A stretch of DNA of 64,000 nucleotides from Bacillota bacterium (GCA_009784375.1 WRBV01000002.1:62001-126000); one strand, 5' to 3'. Numbered from the stretch's first letter, positions 1 through 8,642 are shown. The notes: generated by a model from the sequence alone, not told the origin. Made by a program: numbers and translations.

Positions 1-1
1 G

Positions 2-1978
2 CATGGGACGGTGCTTGGTAATGCTTTTGAAATTGAGTCCGAGCTTGAAAAATTTACCTGTATAGGTTTTCAAAGTGTGGGGGCGTTGCCGCCATTGTTC
101 AAAGTTAAAAAAACATTTTCATTAAAGACTTTGCCGACTGCCAATTATTTCTCGGCTCTCGGGGTCTTGGTTCCAGACATAATTCGAAATGTTAATACTC
201 ACAAAAAGACGGTTGTTGTATTTGCATCTAATTCAAAGTCACTCGAGAACTATCTTGGTTCAAAAGGTGTTGAATTCAATGTATCCACGCTTGATAAAAT
301 AAAGGATGGTGTTGTAAATATTATTTATCGGACGCTTGGGTTGTCGTTCGAGATAGCTGGTTCTAATATTGTTGTATACTCGATTACAAGTCCGTCTAAA
401 CAGATAAAACCCAGCACCCCTGAGAAAATGTCTGGTGAATTCGTTATGCCGAGTGTTGGAGAAATTGTAGTACATGATTTTCACGGAATTGGGCGGTATT
501 TGGGAACAAAGAGTCTTGTACTCGGGAGTGAAGAAAAAGATTACATGGTATTGCAATACGATGGGGGGGCATTTGTATATGTGCCACTTGAACAAATGGG
601 AGTTTTAAGCAATTATCATGGCGAGCCTACGCGACTAAACAGAATAGGGGGGAAAGACTTTGCAGATGCAAAGCAACGGGTTCGGCGAAGATTAAAGGAA
701 CTTTCATTTAAACTTGGCGAATTATATGTAAAACGTGCAAAAGCAAGACCAAGTATTTATGATTGTGAAGAGATAATAATGGAAGAATTTTTTAATTCGT
801 TTCCATTTGATTATACACGAGACCAGTTAAAAGCGCTTGAAGACATTAAAAATGATATGACAGGCTCGTCGGTTATGGACAGGCTTGTATGTGGTGATGT
901 TGGTTATGGGAAGACCGAGGTTGCGTTACATGCGGCGTTCAGAGCGATTATGAGCGGATACCAGGTCGCGATGTTGTGTCCAACGACTATTTTAAGTGTC
1001 CAACATGGGAATACGGCAAAGTCAAGGCTTGGTAAATTTGGTGTGCGGGTAGAGGTATTAAATCGATTCAAAACGGATTCCGAGGTCAGAGAGATTTTGG
1101 ACGGGTTGAAAAGTGGTTCGGTCGATATGGTGATAGGGACACACAGGTTATTATCAGGTGATATATTATTTAAAAACTTGTCTTTATTGATACTTGATGA
1201 AGAACAACGATTTGGTGTTTCACACAAAGAAAAAATAAAAACTATTAAGTCCAACATTGATGTGTTAACATTATCGGCGACACCTATTCCGCGGACTTTG
1301 AATATGGCTCTTGTTGGAATTCGTGATATTTCAAATATTACGACCGCTCCAGTTAATAGAACTCCGATTATTACTTATGTGAGTGAATACAGCGAAGAGC
1401 TTGCACTTGACGCCATTTTACGTGAACATTCACGTGGGGGACAGGTTCTTGTACTATTTAACAATGTAAGTGGAGTTGAAGCATATGTTGCTCGACTTCG
1501 AAAAATTTTGCCTGGTGGAATGCGTGTTGATATTGCTCATGGACAGATGAGTGCCACAAGGCTCGAGGACACGATTTACCGAATGTATAATCGTGAAATT
1601 GATGTATTGGTTGCAAGTACAATAATCGAAAATGGAATTGACATTGCAACGGCTAATACGTTGGTTGTAGTTGATTCAGACAGGCTTGGTGTTGCGCAGA
1701 TGCACCAGCTGCGGGGCAGAGTTGGTCGAAGTGATGTTCAGGCATATGCATATTTTACATACCAACGTAACAAGGAAATATCCGAGATTTCAAGAAAACG
1801 GCTTGATGCTATTCAAAAATTTGCAGGAACAGGAGCAGGGTATAACATAGCAATGCGTGATTTACAAATTCGTGGAGCAGGAGATTTATTGGGTGCCGAG
1901 CAAAGTGGGCATATTGACCAAGTCGGGTTCGAAGTATATATGAAAATATTAAAAGAAATTGCAGATGAAATAAAGTAG
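2..1978 (+). CDS. mfd: Transcription-repair coupling factor Mfd, 3' part, lacking the C-terminal D7 domain
   Basis: Mfd is the ATP-driven translocase that displaces stalled RNA polymerase and recruits UvrA. The frame is open to the left edge, so the GTG at 11 is not the true start and the N-terminal UvrB-like domains lie outside the window. A CarD-like RNAP-interacting domain covers roughly residues 145-205 of the listed ORF (VGEIVVHDFHGIGRY). The SF2 helicase follows, with Walker A GDVGYGKTE, DEEQ box, SATPIPRTL and motif VI QLRGRVGRS. The protein stops right after GAGDLLGAEQSGHIDQVGFEVYMK, where family members normally continue for about 150-200 residues as the TRCF/D7 domain. No D7-like sequence follows in any frame. 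Identity is certain; the C-terminal loss is seen directly. Confidence 0.95.
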   Translation, partial: HGTVLGNAFEIESELEKFTCIGFQSVGALPPLFKVKKTFSLKTLPTANYFSALGVLVPDIIRNVNTHKKTVVVFASNSKSLENYLGSKGVEFNVSTLDKIKDGVVNIIYRTLGLSFEIAGSNIVVYSITSPSKQIKPSTPEKMSGEFVMPSVGEIVVHDFHGIGRYLGTKSLVLGSEEKDYMVLQYDGGAFVYVPLEQMGVLSNYHGEPTRLNRIGGKDFADAKQRVRRRLKELSFKLGELYVKRAKARPSIYDCEEIIMEEFFNSFPFDYTRDQLKALEDIKNDMTGSSVMDRLVCGDVGYGKTEVALHAAFRAIMSGYQVAMLCPTTILSVQHGNTAKSRLGKFGVRVEVLNRFKTDSEVREILDGLKSGSVDMVIGTHRLLSGDILFKNLSLLILDEEQRFGVSHKEKIKTIKSNIDVLTLSATPIPRTLNMALVGIRDISNITTAPVNRTPIITYVSEYSEELALDAILREHSRGGQVLVLFNNVSGVEAYVARLRKILPGGMRVDIAHGQMSATRLEDTIYRMYNREIDVLVASTIIENGIDIATANTLVVVDSDRLGVAQMHQLRGRVGRSDVQAYAYFTYQRNKEISEISRKRLDAIQKFAGTGAGYNIAMRDLQIRGAGDLLGAEQSGHIDQVGFEVYMKILKEIADEIK

Positions 1979-1983
1979 GGTTA

Positions 1984-2478
1984 ATGGTACAATGCCACAT
2001 GCAAGTTATAGCTTATTTTTGGGCTTTGTTAATTGCTTACTGTTTGGCGGGTTTTACCACCACAATAGTATCAAGGACAAACAAAGGTTACAAGACACAT
2101 GTTTTTGATCCATTTAAAGAATGTTTTTGTGATGGTTGCGGTAAAGGTATTCCATTCGTACTTACTATTCCATTAATTCCTTATATTTTGTGTGGTGGCA
2201 AGGCAAAGTGTTGTGGTGCGAAAATTCCCATTGTATTTCTAATATTAGAGTTTACTGCTCTTGCCGTATTTGTTGTTACGATTTTTCTTCTTGGTCATGA
2301 TCCAGTAATGTTGTTAATTGTGAATTCGGCGTTTGTTACTGTTCTTGTTACGACAGCTTCTCTGGTTTGGCACAGGGGACGTATTAAATATTTGAACCTT
2401 GTACTAGGAATTCTTTTTTTACTTGTATTGGTGCTTATGATAAGTTTGGCACTTGCGGTTCCGTTGATTTTTTCTTGA
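1984..2478 (+). CDS. Membrane protein resembling the N-terminal domain of prepilin peptidase, without the catalytic domain
   Basis: A 164-residue membrane protein begins 5 nt after the mfd stop. An N-terminal helix (YFWALLIAYCLAGFTTTIVSR) is followed by a cysteine cluster CFCDGCG...ILCGGKAKCCGAKIP and then ILEFTALAVF. The order helix, CxxCG, PLIPY, CxxCG-I, E(F/L)xTAL matches the DiS_P_DiS zinc-binding domain of type IV prepilin peptidases. Only two or three further helices follow, and the paired aspartates of the A24 aspartyl protease domain are absent, against about 250 residues in real enzymes. An active peptidase is unlikely; a metal-binding membrane remnant or a divergent paralog fits. 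No obvious SD; co-transcription with mfd is inferred from spacing. ATG at 1999 is an alternative start. Confidence 0.6.
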   Translation: MVQCHMQVIAYFWALLIAYCLAGFTTTIVSRTNKGYKTHVFDPFKECFCDGCGKGIPFVLTIPLIPYILCGGKAKCCGAKIPIVFLILEFTALAVFVVTIFLLGHDPVMLLIVNSAFVTVLVTTASLVWHRGRIKYLNLVLGILFLLVLVLMISLALAVPLIFS

Positions 2479-2519
2479 TAAATCCTCCAAAATTTTACAA
2501 TAACTTGTATGTATTTTGT

Positions 2520-2548
2520 TTGGATTTTTTACCTTGTTCTGCTAGAAT
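2520..2548 (+). promoter_or_regulatory. acpP promoter, leaderless type
   Basis: TTGGAT (2520-2525), 17-bp spacer, TAGAAT (2543-2548) preceded by TGC (extended -10). The box ends 6 nt before the acpP ATG, so transcription should begin at or next to the start codon. No SD is present. Confidence 0.65.
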
Positions 2549-2554
2549 GTTTTT

Positions 2555-2812
2555 ATGGAAAATTCTAAAGTTACAACATCTCTTGACAAGGTCGCAGCGG
2601 TAATTGCAAAGCAGCTTGGTAAAAAAGTCGAGGACATCAAGGCAGAGCACAGGATTGTAGAAGACCTTAATGCGGACAGTTTAGACGTTATCGAGATGCT
2701 TATGACACTTGAAGATGATTATGGTGTTGCTATCCCAGATGAAGAGGCACCCAAGTTAAATACGGTTGGCAAGATCGTCGAGTATCTTGACAAGAATGTA
2801 GCGAAAAAATAA
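2555..2812 (+). CDS. acpP: Acyl carrier protein
   Basis: Eighty-five residues with the ACP signature NADSLDVIEMLM; the serine in DSL (about residue 42) takes the 4'-phosphopantetheine arm that carries acyl chains in type II fatty-acid synthesis. Length and helical pattern are normal for the family. The gene has its own promoter directly abutting the ATG (TTGGAT-17-TAGAAT-6-ATG), predicting a leaderless mRNA. It does not sit with other fab genes, although fabK and fabZ lie about 23 kb downstream. Confidence 0.95.
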   Translation: MENSKVTTSLDKVAAVIAKQLGKKVEDIKAEHRIVEDLNADSLDVIEMLMTLEDDYGVAIPDEEAPKLNTVGKIVEYLDKNVAKK

Positions 2813-2867
2813 CATATAAGATATTGTTTAAGTTTGGGGCACTTACGCATACTAACCTGGGTGATAA

Positions 2868-3284
2868 ATGAAAACAATAACGAATAAAAAATATAATGGC
2901 GAGGATAAACCCTCGGGGCGGATGCCGATGGCTGTTCCGCTTTTATCTGTTGTTGGTTTGTTTTCGGTTATGATTTTTGGAATATTTTTGGTGTATACAG
3001 TAATCGGATTTGCTCAACCTCAAAGAATTCATAATGTTTCTGTGCATATTTCGGGCGCGGGCGAGGCTGATATTGTTTTGCGTATACCAAACGGTGAGAG
3101 TTTTGAATACAGCTTTCTTGAAATGATAGAAAAGGCATGGAATGAAAAACAAGTAATTATAAGTGTTCCGACAGATATGGCTTTTGTAGGTTGGTACACA
3201 GACACAGAAAGACGTACGCGCTATGACGGTGAAGCGATACTTGGAAATATGAGTTTATTTGCAAGGTTCGCAGTAATTGGTTGA
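2868..3284 (+). CDS. Single-pass membrane protein with one InlB-type B-repeat
   Basis: A 138-residue protein with a charged cytoplasmic N-terminus, one membrane helix at about residues 22-46 (VPLLSVVGLFSVMIFGIFLVY) and an exposed C-terminal domain. The C-terminus ends in FVGWYTDTERRTRYDGEAILGNMSLFARF, matching the end of InlB B-repeats (Flg_new type: GWYtd...nmtLyAkf). These small beta-domains are common on surface proteins of Gram-positives. No enzymatic motif is visible. There is no strong SD; a CATACT box lies about 20 nt upstream. Its role is unknown, but another B-repeat occurs in the protein at 13451-15370. Confidence 0.6.
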   Translation: MKTITNKKYNGEDKPSGRMPMAVPLLSVVGLFSVMIFGIFLVYTVIGFAQPQRIHNVSVHISGAGEADIVLRIPNGESFEYSFLEMIEKAWNEKQVIISVPTDMAFVGWYTDTERRTRYDGEAILGNMSLFARFAVIG

Positions 3285-3376
3285 GTAGTTTGATTTTGAA
3301 CACGCATAAAATCATTTTGATGTGTACAGATAAAATGCTATATTAAGTATGTAACTTACACAAACTAAGGAAAGAC

Positions 3377-4852
3377 ATGGGGACGTTTTTTGGGGCAATT
3401 GGTAACATGGGCGCCAGAATGAATGGTTTTTTTTCCATGCTTGGTAACGTTATGGATGCGGCGGACGATACAGGTTTTGCCGAAGATCTTTTCGAGATAT
3501 TGGCGATTATATTTGGTGTTCTTGGTGCGATAGCATTGCCGTTTGCCATTTATCTTTATTTTAAATTGGTAAGTGCTCCCGATGAACAACAAAGGGCTGC
3601 GGTTAAAAAGCGTTTTGTTAATGTTCTTGCAAGTATGATGATAATCGTCATTTTGGTCGGCATGATGTTGACGATACCGTTAATGGTTAATTTCCAAGGC
3701 GGTGGTGGACCAGGCGGTCCAGGGCTTGGTAGGACATATACAATCCATGGACCAACAGGTGTCCCAGTAAATGAATCTCGTGAGATCATAGTTCGACGTG
3801 GAAACAGTAATATTCGTTCGATATCTAATTATAATTATCATGTTGTGATATCGATAACTTCTGGTGCTGAATTTGCCCGACTCTCGCCAGCTGATGGTAT
3901 TATGACTAGTACAAGCGCTGTCAGGCTTGAAGCCATAGCTGTGGGAACAGTTACGCTCCAGGCGGTGATAACAAGACCAGGCGACGCTGATTTCACTACA
4001 CGTACGATTACAAGAAATACGAATACTATTCCACAGGGTGAAGAGGGAGGTCCTGGTGACCCTGGTAATGGAAACAATAATGATCCAGGATATGGTCACG
4101 ATGGCGGAGGTGGACCAACTCATGCAAGTGCACATGCTGGTGCAAGGTGGCCAATTGCTTCAAGAGGGGCACACTCATATAACCATTTTGGTTCTTGGCG
4201 AGGACCTCTGTCAAGTGGAGGAAATGATCGACATCATATAGGTATAGACATGCCAGGAGGAAACTTTACAAATACAAATTTTGCATTTTTTCCGATTTTA
4301 CCTGGAACAGTTGTTCGGGTGGGTTCAAGAAATCCTAATGTACATGACACAAATTGGCATTATAGTGTATTGATTGAACACAATATAAGTCATGATCCTC
4401 TCCAATTTCCTCATTTGAATAATGGTAATCCGATAACTAGAATTTGGTCATTTTATTTGGTATATGCTGCAAATTCTAGAATAGATGTAAGTCCTTCGCA
4501 AACTGTACAACCCAATGTTACAATTGGAAGAATTGGTAGATTATTGCATTTTGAAATTTATTGGCATTCTGCAAATCCGCCTGCGAATACTACACCTGTA
4601 TTTCAATCAGGGAGAAGTACAAATGACCTTGAACGATTATCAGGACGATTGCACCCGCTTCGTGTATTAGGTGGAACGATACCAGGTGTCACACCAAGTA
4701 TGGCAACGATATGGGGTGATGAGTTTGTTGAGGATATGGATGTGGTTATTGCTGAGTGTTGTGAAGACTATCCAACAAAGCCAAAATCAATGTTATATCT
4801 TGATACAAGAAAAGAATATTATTCTGTTCTCGCAAAGGATAAAAACCGTTAA
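3377..4852 (+). CDS. Membrane-anchored protein with Ig-like region and degenerate M23 (LytM-like) peptidase domain
   Basis: 491 residues with SD AAGGAAAG before the ATG. Two membrane helices (about 35-57 and 81-103) are followed by a Gly/Pro-rich linker, a BIG2-like region (about 130-220) and a Gly/Asn-rich linker. A C-terminal M23 fold keeps zinc-ligand motifs HHIGID and LLHFEIY. In active LytM-type enzymes the second motif is HxH and another catalytic His lies in a Y-A-H stretch; here these read LLH and VYAAN. The zinc ligands (H, D, H) appear retained while both catalytic histidines are lost, as in EnvC/NlpD-type pseudo-peptidases that activate amidases. Surface location is inferred from the helices. 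Peptidoglycan binding or hydrolase regulation is more likely than cleavage. Confidence 0.65.
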   Translation: MGTFFGAIGNMGARMNGFFSMLGNVMDAADDTGFAEDLFEILAIIFGVLGAIALPFAIYLYFKLVSAPDEQQRAAVKKRFVNVLASMMIIVILVGMMLTIPLMVNFQGGGGPGGPGLGRTYTIHGPTGVPVNESREIIVRRGNSNIRSISNYNYHVVISITSGAEFARLSPADGIMTSTSAVRLEAIAVGTVTLQAVITRPGDADFTTRTITRNTNTIPQGEEGGPGDPGNGNNNDPGYGHDGGGGPTHASAHAGARWPIASRGAHSYNHFGSWRGPLSSGGNDRHHIGIDMPGGNFTNTNFAFFPILPGTVVRVGSRNPNVHDTNWHYSVLIEHNISHDPLQFPHLNNGNPITRIWSFYLVYAANSRIDVSPSQTVQPNVTIGRIGRLLHFEIYWHSANPPANTTPVFQSGRSTNDLERLSGRLHPLRVLGGTIPGVTPSMATIWGDEFVEDMDVVIAECCEDYPTKPKSMLYLDTRKEYYSVLAKDKNR

Positions 4853-4866
4853 TTTGTTTCAATAAT

Positions 4867-4893
4867 AAAAAAAGCCTTTGAAGGCTCTTTTTA
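4867..4893. terminator. Bidirectional intrinsic terminator between convergent genes
   Basis: AAAAAGCC-TTTGAA-GGCTCTTTTT: a hairpin flanked by A and T runs, lying between the 3' ends of 3377-4852 (+) and 4896-6305 (-). Confidence 0.8.
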
Positions 4894-4895
4894 TG

Positions 4896-6305
4896 TTAGA
4901 CAACTCTTTCTATTTCATTAACAACCGAACTAGTCAGGCTATTAACTCTGCTAAACTCTTGATCAATTACTTCAAGAGCAGTTTGCTCGCCCAATGTTTC
5001 GTATACCTGAGTCACAAAGTCTAGTATCTCCTGGAACCGTATATGCCCGTATTCTTCGTCCTGTATATATGGTGAATTAATAATATGTTCTATGAGTGAG
5101 TTAGCAATGTTCATATTTTGAGGGGTTACGAACATGCGACCATTTACACGTACATTAATTGGGTCACTTGGCATTTGAGTTTCTTGTTGTTGTGTGGGTT
5201 CTTGGGTTATTTGACCTTGGCGGCGTAGTTCCTTGAATGTGTCCATTTGATATGTAATCATCAAGCGAGGGTCATTTTGATGGATATGGGTAGCCTTGCC
5301 ATCACGTACTTGAAGAATGAAATCTAGTATAAATTCATTAAACGCTTGGTTAAATTCGGCATCGTTCATATTTAGTAATGGAAATAATTCATTATTAGTG
5401 AAATCAAGAATATGTTGGGTTAAAGTATCTATGTCAAGGTCTGTGAGTGGGTGCATTGCAACGTTAAGTGGGTGTAGGTGCGGTGCTTGGTCTCTGTTAA
5501 ATGCTTGGATAGCTTCTATATGTCGTACGGTATGAAGACGTGTATGTGTAGGTATGTCATTCAGGGTATACCTTTCATCAGGCCATGAATGAATTTGTCG
5601 TGTCACATGCGAAAGATTGTCTTCGAGATTCCTTGTCTGCCGAGGATTTAATCCAGCATCATGGAACAAGTTTTCACGCGCATAGGCTAAAGCACGTTCT
5701 ACGAAGTATTCTGCGGGCGGGAACTCGGCATCATCCTGTTCAGATAATTCCACAGAGTCTTTTGTCACCTCGTTTGGTGCAGGTGTGCTTGATGTGGATA
5801 CTTGGACGGGTGCTTCTTGTGTGATTGTTTGCTGGGTTGTTGGATTTGTTTGTGATTGTAGGCGTTCTGCTGCTGTCGTTGCACCTTCCGAAATTACATT
5901 TTGTGTGAATCCATTTGTGAACTTGTATTCAAATGCTTCGGTGACTCGTTCGAATACAAGATTTTTTTGAATGTCATTCAAAGATGACCAGTTCATGTTA
6001 AGGAACTCGTGGTTGAACCATTCGTATGATTGTTGAGCCAATGGTGAGATAAAATCCATGCGTTCGCGCGGGGTTATTTCCGTACCATTAAGGCTGTTGG
6101 TCAGTAAGTTGTCCACATAGTCCTCGATGACCTCGAACGCGTTTACGTTGCTTGCACAAGCGGTAAGTTTCGCAGTCAAAATCATTGCCGCGGCTACCTT
6201 TGTAAGCCTTGTGCCAAAGCCAGGTGTCGTTACCTGTCTCTCATTTGCTTGTTCGACCAAATTTTGATCAAGATGTGCTTGCGGGTTAAATTTTGTTCTT
6301 TTCAT
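4896..6305 (-). CDS. Large putative lipoprotein of unknown function
   Basis: 469 residues. A long basic N-region is followed by a hydrophobic stretch VAAAMILTAKLTAC that ends in a lipobox-like LTAC at about residue 50, suggesting a lipid-anchored exported protein, although the N-region is longer than usual. The mature part is hydrophilic and helical, with a Thr/Gln/Pro-rich linker (about 150-190) and acidic segments on both sides. I do not recognise the family and see no catalytic motif. SD AAGGAG lies 8 nt before the ATG. The transcript has a leader of about 95 nt from the promoter at 6407-6435. Confidence 0.65.
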   Translation of the reverse strand: MKRTKFNPQAHLDQNLVEQANERQVTTPGFGTRLTKVAAAMILTAKLTACASNVNAFEVIEDYVDNLLTNSLNGTEITPRERMDFISPLAQQSYEWFNHEFLNMNWSSLNDIQKNLVFERVTEAFEYKFTNGFTQNVISEGATTAAERLQSQTNPTTQQTITQEAPVQVSTSSTPAPNEVTKDSVELSEQDDAEFPPAEYFVERALAYARENLFHDAGLNPRQTRNLEDNLSHVTRQIHSWPDERYTLNDIPTHTRLHTVRHIEAIQAFNRDQAPHLHPLNVAMHPLTDLDIDTLTQHILDFTNNELFPLLNMNDAEFNQAFNEFILDFILQVRDGKATHIHQNDPRLMITYQMDTFKELRRQGQITQEPTQQQETQMPSDPINVRVNGRMFVTPQNMNIANSLIEHIINSPYIQDEEYGHIRFQEILDFVTQVYETLGEQTALEVIDQEFSRVNSLTSSVVNEIERVV

Positions 6306-6406
6306 TATTTACTCCTTGAAGTTGCTTTATCATCTCTGGTGGGGGCATCGATGAAGATGGTACTTGGAAGAAGTCTTGTTACAATCTATATATGAATATT
6401 TACTAT

Positions 6407-6435
6407 ATTTTAATACATAAAGGAAAATTTGTCAA
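6407..6435 (-). promoter_or_regulatory. Promoter for the 4896-6305 lipoprotein gene
   Basis: Minus-strand TTGACA, 17-bp spacer, TAAAAT. Unlike most first genes here, it lies about 100 nt from the start codon and the gene uses an SD. Confidence 0.65.
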
Positions 6436-6492
6436 CAAAAAATGCTTGACTAATGATAAAAACTTTGCTTTGTCGATTTTTGTCGCTCTGTT

Positions 6493-7539
6493 TTAAAACT
6501 TGTCGGTAAAGCCACAATAAGAGTCTGGGGCAGCCGATTCTTCTTGTTCAATTTGTTCGGATATTGATATTTGTTCAGGCTTGTCACGTACGATAAGATG
6601 CACAAGTTTATTAATAGGTTGTATGAAAAATAACAGGACTATTGCATTTGCAAGGTTAAGGACAAGGCTGAAGATTGATATTTGCCAGATTGGGTTTGGA
6701 ACAAGATTTTCAAAGAATGGGGCAATAACATGTTGCAATGGCCAAATGATTGGCAAGAATATAATCGTACCAAAGACATTAAATAAAAGGTGCATCCATG
6801 CCGCACGTTTTGCGTTACGATTTGCTGGAATTGCGGCAATCATAGTTGTAAGTGTTGTTCCAAGACGTGTTCCGAATACAAGGAAGATTATGCTTGTAAA
6901 GTCGAGTAGTCCGTTTGCGGCAAGTGCGATAAATATTGCGGTTGCCGCAGTAGATGATTGTATGATTGCAGTTAAAACAAAACCAAGCAAAATTAAAAGA
7001 AGAGGAAAGTTCACAGCCGCAAGCATATCCGAGAAGCCATTTGTCAATGCTTCGCTTCCCGAAAATGCACTTGACATCAATTCAAGACCTACGAAAATGA
7101 TACCGAAACTTATGAATATATCGGCGATGGAATTCAAACGCTTGTGCTTTGTGAGTATCTTTGTAAGCGCACCAACAAAGACAAGTGCCATGAAAAAATA
7201 TTTAATTCGGAATGCAGACAATGAAAGCAGCATGTTTGATAAAGCACTTCCTACGTTTGCACCAAATATAACTGCGGTGGATTGACCAAGAGTCATGACC
7301 CCAGCATTTACAAGTCCAACAACGATAACAGTAGTTGCGGTGGATGATTGAATTATCGTTGTGGCACCCGTACCGACCGCAAACCCGACCATGCGATTAT
7401 TTCCCATTTGTCTGAAGATTGCGCGGACTTTGTCATTTCCCGAAGTTTGTAATAGGTTCGAGAACTTTACAATTCCAACCAAAAAAACACCGATACCAGT
7501 CAACAGGAGCAATATGGAATAAAAAACTTCCCAGAACAT
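6493..7539 (-). CDS. Na+/Pi cotransporter family membrane protein without PhoU domain
   Basis: 348 residues with about eight to nine helices and the two inverted Na/Pi-cotransporter repeats, each carrying a QSSTA motif (TIIQSSTATTVIVVG and AIIQSSTAATAIFIA). NptA/YjbB relatives import phosphate with sodium, and many carry a C-terminal PhoU-like domain that is absent here. I set the start at 7539 (MFWEVFYS) instead of the tracked 7578. TTGAGT-17-TATAAT ends 6 nt before this ATG and overlaps the upstream alternative, which could therefore not be transcribed from this promoter. Leaderless start inferred. Confidence 0.85.
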   Translation of the reverse strand: MFWEVFYSILLLLTGIGVFLVGIVKFSNLLQTSGNDKVRAIFRQMGNNRMVGFAVGTGATTIIQSSTATTVIVVGLVNAGVMTLGQSTAVIFGANVGSALSNMLLSLSAFRIKYFFMALVFVGALTKILTKHKRLNSIADIFISFGIIFVGLELMSSAFSGSEALTNGFSDMLAAVNFPLLLILLGFVLTAIIQSSTAATAIFIALAANGLLDFTSIIFLVFGTRLGTTLTTMIAAIPANRNAKRAAWMHLLFNVFGTIIFLPIIWPLQHVIAPFFENLVPNPIWQISIFSLVLNLANAIVLLFFIQPINKLVHLIVRDKPEQISISEQIEQEESAAPDSYCGFTDKF

Positions 7540-7545
7540 TAGTTC

Positions 7546-7574
7546 ATTATACAATGTGATATAGATAAACTCAA
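7546..7574 (-). promoter_or_regulatory. Promoter that fixes the Na/Pi transporter start at 7539
   Basis: Minus strand TTGAGT (7569-7574), 17 bp, TATAAT (7546-7551), then 6 nt to ATG. The promoter lies inside the longer tracked ORF, so the downstream start is preferred. Confidence 0.65.
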
Positions 7575-7580
7575 ACAAGA

Positions 7581-7916
7581 TTAATCTGTCTGAGAATTAT
7601 TTGCGGCATCTTTTGTCTTGTTTGGCTGCTCTTTATTTGATTGGGGTATTTGTGTTTTTTCTTTGTCGGTATTTTCTGGATTAGTGGTGGAGTCTGTTTT
7701 GGCTTTGCATTTTTCTTTTTCGGCTTGCTTGCGATTTTCGATACGTTCTCGTTGTCCAGCAAGCATTGTCAGATTATCTCCGAGTGCCGTAAAAAAATCT
7801 CCCCAAAAAGAAAGTGTGTCCGAATCTTTGATCGATTGTGCGAATTGCTTCGCGGTAAGTGTGGAAAATGCCAAGATATCGCATTCGGAAAAATCGGAAA
7901 TTTGTATGTTGCTCAT
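7581..7916 (-). CDS. Small hydrophilic protein with charged low-complexity tail
   Basis: About 111 residues from the ATG at 7916, which lies 2 nt after the stop of the upstream HD gene; the tracked start at 7937 would overlap that gene by 19 nt. Neither start has an SD, so coupling to the HD gene is likely. The N-terminal half is ordinary (MSNIQISDFSECDILAFSTL). The C-terminal half is Lys/Gln/Asn/Thr-rich and probably disordered. No family recognised. Confidence 0.5.
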   Translation of the reverse strand: MSNIQISDFSECDILAFSTLTAKQFAQSIKDSDTLSFWGDFFTALGDNLTMLAGQRERIENRKQAEKEKCKAKTDSTTNPENTDKEKTQIPQSNKEQPNKTKDAANNSQTD

Positions 7917-7918
7917 GC

Positions 7919-8605
7919 CTAGTTTATGTTTAGGCAAAGGTCATTGATACTGGTGGTGGATACTTGGTTTTTGTGATAGTTGTTTACCATTTGCAAATAA
8001 TTCGAGATAAAAAGGTCTTTGTCCGTTGTCATGGCTTTTATCTGTTGCAAGAAGGCAGAGTATTCTAAATCTGGAAAATACATCTTGTCGTTGGCATAAC
8101 CATCATTGCCGAATTTTTTAAGAGTATATAGATATGAATCATCGATTATTTTTTGGAGATCAAATTCTGGGGAGTTTGTAAGTCTATAGGTATATGTACT
8201 TTCAAGAAAATCGGTCATGCAAACGCGACGGTCAGCAGAAGATATAATCTTACCAATTGTGTTTCGTGGATCGCCGTCAAGGCTTGCGCGGTGGTCTTCG
8301 ATACCTTGGCATATCTGTATGATTTCGTCATGTGAAAAGAATCTGCGTAAACCTTTATCGTCTTCACATATTTGGGCAGATATCTCTTCGTGCTTTTTTG
8401 GATTGATATGGTGTGCAATATCGTGATACATTGTGCCGATAAAAACGCTTCGTTTACTTACTTCTTCGGTTGCTATATTTACAAAAGCCTGTCCTCGTGT
8501 AGTTACTGTATCACGATGACGCAAATCATGTCGCCCATCATTTTTTAAATAAAATGGGCTTGTAATCAAATTCGCATGAGTATAAAGCTTTTCACTTATT
8601 GTCAT
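7919..8605 (-). CDS. HD-domain phosphohydrolase
   Basis: 228 residues carrying the HD metal-binding pattern: an early histidine (HDLRHRD), MYHDIAHH, EDHRAS and SADRR. HD proteins of this size hydrolyse nucleotides or phosphoesters; the substrate cannot be read from the sequence. The promoter TTGACA-17-TAAAAT ends 8 nt before the ATG, so the mRNA is probably leaderless. It is likely co-transcribed with the small gene at 7581-7916. Confidence 0.8.
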   Translation of the reverse strand: MTISEKLYTHANLITSPFYLKNDGRHDLRHRDTVTTRGQAFVNIATEEVSKRSVFIGTMYHDIAHHINPKKHEEISAQICEDDKGLRRFFSHDEIIQICQGIEDHRASLDGDPRNTIGKIISSADRRVCMTDFLESTYTYRLTNSPEFDLQKIIDDSYLYTLKKFGNDGYANDKMYFPDLEYSAFLQQIKAMTTDKDLFISNYLQMVNNYHKNQVSTTSINDLCLNIN

Positions 8606-8613
8606 TAGGCTTG

Positions 8614-8642
8614 ATTTTATAATAAATCAGCGAAATTGTCAA
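8614..8642 (-). promoter_or_regulatory. HD-hydrolase promoter, leaderless type
   Basis: Consensus TTGACA (8637-8642), 17 bp, TAAAAT (8614-8619), 8 nt to the ATG at 8605 on the minus strand; no SD. Confidence 0.65.

Noticed and set aside
1979-2478. That the missing Mfd D7 domain continues after a frameshift in the next ORF
   Set aside because: The next ORF is a membrane protein with prepilin-peptidase-like cysteines; no D7-like sequence appears in any frame downstream.
6465-6500. TGTCG repeats near the Na/Pi stop as an operator
   Set aside because: Lies at a gene 3' end without promoter context and lacks the paired CGACA arms seen at 28252.
6581-7285. 234-aa plus-strand ORF opposite the Na/Pi gene
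   Set aside because: Antisense shadow of a clear transporter gene; no promoter or SD and no recognisable protein.
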